In this document: positions 55,201 through 64,000 of the stretch, one piece after another
Layout: every line of letters starts with the position of its first letter
How positions within the stretch are numbered: position 1 is the stretch's first letter
Program-made: the position numbers and the translations under genes
DNA from: Malachius bipustulatus
Lineage: Eukaryota > Arthropoda > Insecta > Coleoptera > Melyridae
Direction of reading: 5' to 3'
Length of the DNA stretch: 64,000 nt
NCBI GenBank assembly: GCA_910589415.1
Contig: OU342631.1
Location: forward strand, 18,848,001 to 18,912,000
The notes under the pieces: generated by a model
What the model was told of the DNA's origin: nothing
Database searches by the model: none
What the model saw: only the letters and a program-made list of their open reading frames with translations

Positions 55201-56789
55201 TAAAATTATTTTCAGTTGTACGCAGTTTTGTGTTTTTTACAACTTGTGTTTTCTCTGATCTAGGGGACATCTTACGCCGTGTCTTAAAAGACTCGACTCT
55301 TCTTTCACTGTTCAGGAAACTCTATACTTATCACATTTCATACAACACATACGTGCAATACATACTAAATCTAATACGAAGTCAATCTAATAAGAAAAAA
55401 GATCGAGTCTTATAACAATACACACGTATAGGTAGGTATACAATCCCATAAAAAGATCGATACTATAAGAAAAAGGTTAAACTCTTTTCGGATTCTTACA
55501 TTTTTGGAAACCTTTTTGTATAATACATTAATATAATTCTATATATTACATATACATAAAGGGAACATTTTGGAGCACTCTTCATAAACGTCAACTCTTA
55601 TATTTATCAAATTTATTTGAAATGAATATAAGAGCCAGAAATGCCTATACGGTGGGTAAAAATGTTTTATCTAGATTAAAATATTCCCAGTTTCTTTTCA
55701 GAAGTATTTGCCGTTACAGAGGAAAAAGAGAAAACATAAAGAGAAAGCTGATGCTGGAATCACATAAAATTTAAATGAACTACCCTTTTGAAACGCGAAT
55801 TCCTCTAATGATGATACACAGTTAAAGAAATTAAGAAGTTAAGATCCAATTTACGATTTATTAAACTTCCAAAGACTAAATTTTCGCAATTAAATTTTAC
55901 CTCCAGAGAGACATGATAAATTTCTGTACTTGAACGCTCCCATTAATTACGCATCATTTGCAAAAGAACATCCCGTATTATTGCCAGATTTTGGTGAAAT
56001 ACTTCTCCAATTACAAAATAATCAAGAATTATGCACAGTAATTAATAACAGTAAGTACTTCTCTCCTCCATGAGTGTGAAAAAAAGTAATAAAATGTCGG
56101 TGGTCACGGGAGCACAAGAACTAACTGCTTCATTTCTATAGCACAAGACTTTTTCAAGACAATAAAAATCCGATTGGGCACAGTTGTTAATTACTAGACG
56201 AACCAGTGGATGAGGTTTTAATTGAGTCATTTATGGTTATGGTCCGAGTCATCTTCCATCCGAAACCACAACCGCAATGTAAATAAATTATTAGACGGCA
56301 GATCAGAGCTCAGATAAAAAATGAAGTTTCATGTATAAGTACCACACACGGAGATAATAAGATTAAGGCGTATTTATACCTAAGATGATTCTCCTTCTTT
56401 TTTAGATAGATACGAGAGGTTTGAAAGTGGGACAAGACAACGAAAGAGAACTTTGATCTAACTATAGTTTTATTAAATTACCTGATGTGTAATTAATTAT
56501 TATTAATGTATCGGTTTACTTATATTTTTTTATTTTTATTCAAAATTTATGAACATTTTTTGTTTGACCTTAATTATTCTGTAACAACTATAATAATCTA
56601 ATAAATCAAATATTTTTTTCTCGAATGTGACAAATTGTGAAAAAATCAACGTACATATTATATTATAGGTATAGATGGATTGGAATCGTTGACGAAAAAA
56701 CTAAGATGAAGCTTCTCCAGTATGTGTCTCTATAAATCAATATTTAGCGTACCAGTAAAAACTCGATTTTCTTTCTAATAGCTTTCCTT

Positions 56790-57740
56790 TCTAAAATGAA
56801 GCAATTTTCCCTCCAAGAGCTAACGATAACGATTTTTCTCATCCAAAGCAACTTTCTTAGCAAACCAACTATCCGGAACAACAGCTTATACATTGTGGTA
56901 AAAACATCTCGTTATTCGGAATGTAAAAACAACTGCCGCAAATGAAACGATTTCGTTCAAAATAATTTTTTTATCTAATTTAACTGATACCTACTGCCGC
57001 AAATGAAACTATTTCGCACTTGGAACTCTTTTTAAAAAAACATCTACTTAACGAAACTATGCAGTACATCATATTCATTTATCTACCTATGGTATTGTCT
57101 GGTAGATCCGTCTGGGTTATCCAAGCATTGCCGCAAATGAGACGATTTATAATTAAATATAAATGAGTAGGAAAATTAGTGAATTTTATATCAGATAGTT
57201 TTGCTTAATCCAAGTGACTAACAATTTTTTTTACAAAAATGATTGCTTGAAATTTTTATAAAAAAAAAACACTTTTTATTTAATCCAGCTGATGCAAATG
57301 AAATGATTTTATTTACGTTGGGTCTGTAGTTCAAAACCATTACTGCAAATAAAACCATGTCGTCATACCTACTTAAAAAATAACACATTTCATCATTTAC
57401 CTTACTTGCGGAAAATTGACCGATCTCATCCGAGTTGAATTTTTAGATTTCGAAAAAAACTTCGTTATTTAAAGCAACCAATTTACCCGCGACAGTTTCT
57501 TAATAGCGATGTTCTCTGAAAATTAGTAAAAAACATCGTAAATTAACCAAACTGAGACACAAATGACACGATTTTATCAACACCAAAACAATTGCTACAA
57601 CGAAACATTTTCTTAAAATCTATTTTAAAAAACATACCTATCCCAATAATTGCCGCAAATGAAACTATGATCTCAAAATTCATAAAAAAAACAACGTCCT
57701 TGTTTTACTTGGATAACTGCCGCAAATGAAACAATTTCAT
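56790..57740 (+). repeat. Array of diverged units carrying TGCCGCAAATGAAACGATTT
   Basis: Clear copies start near 56934, 56995, 57129, 57651 and 57718, with weaker ones near 57290, 57341, 57408, 57553 and 57592. Adjacent good copies are 61 or 67 bp apart. Between copies, related AT-rich spacers recur (AAATTCATAAAAAA, AAAAACATC). It looks like a decayed tandem repeat with a ~65-bp unit in which a 20-bp core is best preserved. Confidence 0.7.
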
Positions 57741-59013
57741 CTGGGTTGGGTTAAATTATAGATATACGAAACCCCTATCTAACCGATGAAATTGTTTCAG
57801 TGACGGCCTTTGGGAAAAGTTTTGCTTTATGAATTTTCAGAAAATTGGTAAATTAAAGTATTTAAAATCATTTTTTGTCCAAAGAAATCATTTTCTCAAA
57901 ATTCGTAAAAAATTAACCTTTTTTTTTTAAATGGTATACGAATTTCCCTTCAATCGTATATATAAATGCCACTTCAGCAGTAAATGACAGTATTGTCTAA
58001 TACTTTGATGATTTTGCAACCACATATAAAAACTACATAATATAACACATTAAAAAAAAAAAAAACTAAATAGGTATGTATATCAATAAATAACATAAAA
58101 ATTTAATTGCATGCTGGTTGGGTATTTCTGCCCTTTTTTCCATTTTCCTTCCATTGGATAAAATCAACCAATTTTAGCTCGATTATATTTATTGTAAAAT
58201 CCAATTTGCAAACAGATTAGAAATAGATATAGGTGGAAACTTAAAAACTTTTCAAAAATTTGAAAGGAAAGTTTAAACAACACACGATGGTTTCCTCCAT
58301 ATAGAACGAACACAAATTTCACGTATTCGAATTTCCATCTAGATAAAATATCGAGCTTTTTTGAACAATTACCGAAAAAATATAAATATATTCCGGAATT
58401 CCCGCGGATATTCCCGGTAACTATCAGTTGAAATCCGGATGGTTTTGCTTTTGCGGAATTTAACCCGAACACGAAATAAATGAACATCATGAAACATTAA
58501 GTGATTAAAATAGTCCCTGGACGTTATTTATTTTTCAGTGCAATTGATTCGTTTCCTATTCCCGCCGGTCAATTTAACTCAAAAATACATGTATTGTGTA
58601 GAGTCAAAGGGAACATCGGGAAAATGATTGACATGAAATGACATTTATATTTACATATTTAACACGTTAAACTACATATAGTATCCATCATCATGAGTTT
58701 AAATCGAGGTAGTAACAGTAACCTATGAAAATATTCACATATGAAGAAAAATACTGTCGCGCAGCTATACCGAAGTTTATTCTGTAAGTAGGATATACCT
58801 AACAGACAAATCAATAACAATTATTATTATTACCTACATCACGTTTAAGATCGCGCCAGTGTCAATTTTTCGTGCTGTGTTTACGAGCTGTATAAAGCTA
58901 TCCGTTCAATAACCGCCTCGATATATTAAACCCAGTCCTCAGGTTCCACTATTTTGAACCCATCTTGACGATATCGCTTCGACCTCATTAAACGGAGTTC
59001 TCAAATAACTTAC

Positions 59014-59143
59014 CTGAAGTTATCGACGTGTATCCGATGTTTCCTCCCGTCCGGAGTTCTCTGGCTGTTGATTATCTCGTTTGGAGATGGTGATTTAGAT
59101 CTGGCTTCCTAGAGGATAGGAAGTCGGGACGGGAGCGCACTGA
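59014..59143 (-). promoter_or_regulatory. Candidate non-coding first exon with a strong splice donor
   Basis: On the minus strand, TCAGTG at 59138-59143 fits an insect initiator, and a GC-rich 130-nt stretch without ATG leads to AACTTCAG followed by GTAAGT at 59013. This is what a 5' UTR exon looks like. The next exon is unknown. dally is the nearest gene in this orientation, but the missing dally N-terminal exons were not seen below it, so the link is only a guess. Confidence 0.3.
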
Positions 59144-59389
59144 GCGCAGTAAAGTGCTTGCGAAGACGTCGCAAGCGCCAGCCAGTAAATCTACTTAAAA
59201 CGATATTAATTTCCATTGATTAACGCGAATTCGGGAGGACCCCGGTTGCGGTTGTAATAAGTCACGACGAGACGGCCGCGTCGGGGTTGTTTTCGTGATT
59301 TCCAGCTGTTTGTGCTACAATATGTTGGGTTGGAAAATATATTATTGAGATTTCATCGGAAATTCTCGTAAGTTTTCTTACGCCTTGCT

Positions 59390-60315
59390 TGGAGTCGATG
59401 TCATTTGCGGCAAGATAAAATCTACCTCCGAATCGCGTCATTTGTAATCAAATATTTTTTGAAATTTTATAGCTGACACGCCTACTTATCATAATTTGAA
59501 ATCTAGTTTTCAGGTATAAAAAAATTTCCATTTGCCATTTGTGCAGAGAATAAAAATAAATTATTTTGACGTAATAAAATAAAACGGGTGTAATTGGGCA
59601 AATTTTTATTATATTTTCAATGTATACGGCTTTTATAATCGTAGCATTAAAGGTTGATAGCGACCGATATCATTTGCAGCACTGACCTGGAATCGGAATA
59701 TTTTTGATTTGTAACATTTGCAGCTCTCTTTTTAAAGGCGTATTTTACAATCAAATATTCCGATATATTCAATTGTTACTTGCAATCTAATATTATACCT
59801 ATAGTTAAAAAATTAAAATAATGTTGCAACTGCCAATAGTGTCATTTGCGGCAAATTAAAACTGATGTCTAAGGAACATTTTGCCACTCTTGATGTGTAA
59901 ATGAAAAACGATCTACTGCTTTAATGAAGTAAGATGAGAAACTTTTTAATTACTGACATTTGTGGGGCACATGCATCAGTCAGAATCGTATCATTTGCGG
60001 TCATGTACTTTCATACTAACTACATTTTACTTTTCAACTAGTGGCATATCTGGCACTTCTATAATATATTTTGCGGCAAATAAAAATTGCCAGATTAAGA
60101 AAATTGGGGTGAAAAATTTCCTGTCACTTACTCTGTAATTATTGTAGTTGTCCTAACTGATGAAATTGATAAAAATTATAACGGCAGGTGTTATATTTTT
60201 GCAGCAATATCGTGTCACTTGCGGTAAAAAAGTATCATCTCATTTGCAGTAAATTTGATATGGGGAGAATGCAATTTCCAGTTTATTGTACGTTTCAGTG
60301 CATTTGCGCGGTTAA
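59390..60315 (-). repeat. Second array of the same motif, opposite orientation
   Basis: The plus strand shows TCATTTGCGGCA-like words near 59400, 59672, 59717, 59843, 59993, 60070, 60213, 60237 and 60298, the reverse complement of the core in the 56.8-57.7 kb array. Some copies form the dyad TTTGCGGCAAA. With its mirror array it forms a 3.5-kb inverted arrangement. Confidence 0.6.
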
Positions 60316-62599
60316 TGAAAAGATTCTTGATGAACATTCTATCCTTATCATTACGATCAGAAGATAAATTCTCCCAGAACAATTTGAAATATCCGTTATA
60401 ACTAAGTAAACATCAGTTACTCGATAATTAACGTCGTTTCTTGTAATTTTCAAGTAATCCTGTCATAGCGTGCGAGTTTTTTAAAGGGTACGGTCAAAAG
60501 CATTTTTCTCGCTTTCAGGTTCGAAGTGGAAATTTAATATGGCGAGTTATGCATCTATGTGTTTGATTAAGCGCCGACAAAGGACTGCTATATCAACCGG
60601 GGGCCCATAAACGTTATTCTACTACTACATACTACTTTACACCGCATTGCTGTAACAATAGTTTATTTCTGTTTAGATGGAGATGAAGATAGAGATTCAG
60701 AGATTCACACAGAAGCATCGTAACTAATAATAATTGTAAAAAGAAGAATAAAAGGTAATAAATTTTGATGCAACTTTATGTCTCTACTAGATTCTTTTTA
60801 TGACTGGCGCAGGTAATTTTCTGATTTGTACGTTATGGTAGTCGAGTGGAAATTTATTAGGTACCTCTATTAAGAAAAAGCTCACGTATTCATTAATAAA
60901 ATACTTTCCAGATATACCACACTATTTTGGTTGCAGTTTTTAATTTTTATCAAAACAAGCGATCTTGATACTTACAATAATCATTATGCATAACTGCGAA
61001 GTTAATCATATGATTAACTTACTGTGCATTGCCGATCTCGTAATTATACAATAATAACTGTAGTAGGTAGGTCTAGGTATACAATGATAATTATATGTGA
61101 GAACGGAAATGCTCATAAGTAGAGCTACAATTCCGATGATCAATCATGATCTTTTCAAAATAAGTCGATGGATTATTGATCTTTCAATTATACCGCGGAT
61201 AAGCATCATGGGAAGCGTTTCTCTTTATGGTAACTGTTATTTGTCTAAAGTCGTTGATAATTTACAAAACTTGACCCTGCCCAAGTTATTATTTTTTGAG
61301 TATCTAACATCAAACCGCACTTATTAAATTATAGATGTCTCAATGAAAAATAATAATTACTGGAGATATTAATGTCGTAGATCCCGTAAATTAAGAAGCT
61401 TATCTTATCTGAATAATTCGGAGGCTGTGTAATTTATCGGTGAGAGAAGTCAATATATTCGAAAATTTATCGGTGTCAATTATTGTTGCGTGACCAGAAC
61501 GCCGTATTAATTCCTCTACGGACGTTAAGAATAATTCCAAATATGTAAAGATATTCACTTAAATGATGATTAGTGTTAGACGGAGAGATATATCACAGAT
61601 AAGGCAGCGTTGTAAAGTGTCGAAGACATTTAAAAAATTAATCTGGCGCCTAATAAAGTATGCACCGAGTTGCTTAAGGCAGATGACGCAGTGTCAAATG
61701 TCAATAGTCCTGGTGCTGATGCCGGTGCTGGTGTTATTAGTGTTTACTATTGTAGCACCAGAGGTCAGTATACTTTGCTTGCTGAAACTGGTTTATCCAT
61801 AATCCTGTGGGTGGCCAAGAAAATACTTGCCGGATCATAATATTTCTGAAGAATTGTTCGTTGAATTTGCATATTTAATTGAATAAATTTTCCGGTTTTT
61901 AAATAATTAAATAAGTCTTAGCTTTAGTTATTGTCCTTATACGGACGTCGGACTGTCGTGTATTGTAGACGACGCCTCAGATGTTAATGCGGACTCTGTC
62001 TGTATGCATTTTTTATTATTATTTATTATTAATTCGCATCTCGGAACACAAATTTTTAGTCCTCAAAAGAATACCGTTTTATTTGAACAGATTTATTAGA
62101 CTGGCTACCTACTGGGATATAAACCTATGTGTGTTGTTTATTGTGTGATTTACCATCCTTGCCTAGTTTCTTTATAATCTACTTAAGAATAATAGCCAGC
62201 CTCTGATATTAGTTAGAAGCAGCTTTTAAAAATGAAAAGAATTTAAAAATTCATAATAGATGTGTAACTTATACATTTATTTACATAAATTAATGAATTA
62301 ATAACCCTCCGAATAGTTTATTGTGGTGCTGTTCCACTTCTAGCCTCATCAAATGTTCAAAACTAAAGAAAAATAACTGCAAAATTAAACTTCGAGGTTT
62401 CATAAGTCTCTTCTGACATGTGTTTCAACAGGATTGATTCTCGAGAGACCAGATCCCCCCACCCCCCCTTGATGACCGCACCATTGACATCTCATCACCC
62501 ACAACTCGGAACTAAGATACAATAATTTACGGTAAAACTTACTAATTTGACCATCATTCGAAAATTTCTTGCGAGGCAGGTGAAAAGATCTACTTTTTG

Positions 62600-64000
62600 C
62601 TTTCTTTCTTTTCCATATAAGCTACACGAGTAACTTTTTTGCAGAAATATTAACAAAGGGACACACTTTCGAAAATAGCAATGATTAGAGGTTTTTTCAA
62701 GGACACCATTCTAGGTCACGAGTGCAATTTTTTTCATGAACCATGAAAGTTTTAAATAAAAGTAGTGGGTGGGTATGCTTAGGCTACATATCCCTTGCCA
62801 TTATTTTAAGTTATTCTAAAATACAACTTTTTTTCCATTGACACACTTTTCTGCAAGACCAGCCGCAACACAAACATTTCTGGATTGCTGTAAACATGTT
62901 GACATTTTTGCTGAAGACATCCTGGGCTGAAGAGGACACACTAGTCCTATAGCAGCCCGCGATAGGGACATAGGTAATTAAGAAAAATTATAAAATCAAA
63001 TGAAACAATTAATAAACGTTGTTTAAGTTGAAGAGATATCCAAGAAGCTAATAGCACGCTTTTCTCTGAACTCTTATTATACTATTTTCGAAGACAACAA
63101 AATTTTATGGATCTTTTTTCGCGTGCTTGCACTTTTGTGAAAGGATTCAAATAATTACGGAAAATTAAAGGTAAGGGTTTTTTCCCGATCACACTATCTG
63201 CGGAAGGTAATAAGGTTTTCAGGAGATCAATAATAAGGATTTTTCCACTTGCAGGAGTCACTTATTTTCACCGAAGGTCACCTCGAAAAACATGTACGAA
63301 ACTTCACGGAGCTGGGAGGTGGGCAGTATTTTATGGGACTTGAAATTTTGAAAGTTTCCTCGGCACGACAGAAAGAGATTTTTTAAGACCACCCAAGCAT
63401 CTTTTTTTCCATTATATCTCGCAATTTTTGGAATATTACAATACAATCAAAGTTGTAACTTTTTTACTTTTAGCACAATAACTTTGCCATAAGCTGAGCT
63501 TTCTGACCAGACATACATTTGCCAAAATTCTGGAAAATTTATCGCACGACTTTTTTCAGGTCACACTGTTTGCCCTTAACATTAATAAACTTTTCTAGAA
63601 GACTGGAAGGTCAAGGCAAGGTTTTTTTTTACCAGTAGCACACTCTTTTGCTCACGACATTTTTACAACAGTCTCATACTATTCTGGAAGATTACAGTTA
63701 AACGTAGAAAACAAATTTTCCAATTGGTAGAGTTTTGATTGTCACAGCAACTAAAACGTTTCTGCATGGCAGACTAGCGACAACTGGCCTAAAAACCAAA
63801 ATTTTTATGGAAAATACATGGTTCGGTTCTTCCACCTTATCAAGCTATTGTAATTTGCAAAGACTTCTGTGAGATTAATGGCATATTTCTGTCTGCATGG
63901 CCACACATATTTCCAGAGACACAAAACACTCTGGAAGAAAAGGTTTAAATAAAATACTGTTTCTTTCCGTGAGCACAGTTTTTGAAAAACTTATTTTTTG
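62600..64000 (+). repeat. Degenerate repeat region with a TTTTTTC...CACACT core
   Basis: A poly-T run followed within ~10-20 bases by CACACTNTT/TTGC recurs near 62635, 62692, 62830, 63179, 63238, 63458, 63549, 63622 and 63957, and continues to the window edge. Spacing is irregular, roughly 60-350 bp. It resembles an old, decayed tandem or interspersed repeat; no ORF of interest lies in it. Confidence 0.4.

Larger units (their letters stand above)
26931..64000. other. Gene-poor region, probably a giant dally intron or upstream DNA
   Basis: No exon with recognisable homology was found on either strand. Transposon material is listed separately. Stretches without obvious repeats, some GC-richer, are 27.9-29.8, 33.7-35.1, 37.0-41.3, 44.5-45.2, 48.9-51.7, 53.2-53.7 and 60.4-62.5 kb. 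The remaining ORFs, up to ~130 codons, have low-complexity or frame-shadow character. If dally's N-terminal exons lie beyond 64000, the intron exceeds 37 kb. Confidence 0.5.

Noticed and set aside
61563..61802. 79-codon plus-strand ORF with a hydrophobic tail
   Set aside because: The hydrophobic part comes from GTGCTG-type simple repeat sequence; there is no homology or splice support.

Overview
The window looks like insect nuclear DNA, most simply a beetle or another holometabolous insect with a mid-sized AT-rich genome. Coding exons are short and GC-richer than the surrounding sequence, introns have GT-AG borders, and the proteins match Drosophila Misshapen and Dally. Non-coding DNA is AT-rich and crowded with small terminal-inverted-repeat (TIR) and foldback elements, many ending in CAGGGTG-like sequence. 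The species is inference; no species marker is visible.

Two genes can be supported, both on the minus strand. The first (window 1 to 14089) is the 5' part of misshapen (msn), a Ste20/GCK-IV MAP4K. Twelve coding exons, including a 21-nt microexon, join in one frame for about 733 codons from the initiator Met through the whole kinase domain into the proline-rich linker. The C-terminal citron-homology region lies beyond base 1. The second (22405 to 26930) is the 3' part of the glypican dally: four exons encode the last 244 residues, with a Ser-Gly glycosaminoglycan attachment region and a C-terminal GPI-anchor signal. Its N-terminal exons were not found up to base 64000, so either the intron above 26930 exceeds 37 kb or those exons were missed.

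Layout: 1-14.1 kb msn, with a 7-kb intron (6689-13715) full of TIR elements; 14.1-22.4 kb intergenic, with three inverted-repeat elements back to back at 14848-16839; 22.4-26.9 kb dally 3' exons; 27-64 kb a gene-poor stretch that is probably dally intron plus upstream DNA. That stretch holds decayed DDE transposase copies (about 30.06-30.91 and 43.25-43.87 kb), several miniature inverted-repeat elements, a TATA-containing GC-rich island with six copies of an 88-bp tandem repeat (47.2-48.2 kb), and a pair of oppositely oriented arrays of a short motif (56.8-60.3 kb) around a GC-rich segment with a strong minus-strand splice donor at 59.0 kb.

Msn acts in JNK signalling and photoreceptor/Dock pathways; Dally is a cell-surface heparan sulfate proteoglycan that shapes Wnt/BMP/Hh gradients. 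They are tandem neighbours with 8.3 kb between coding ends, but nothing in the sequence shows joint regulation. No tRNA, rRNA or CRISPR was seen. No clearly new protein-coding system was found; the least explained structure is the inverted motif array at 56.8-60.3 kb.
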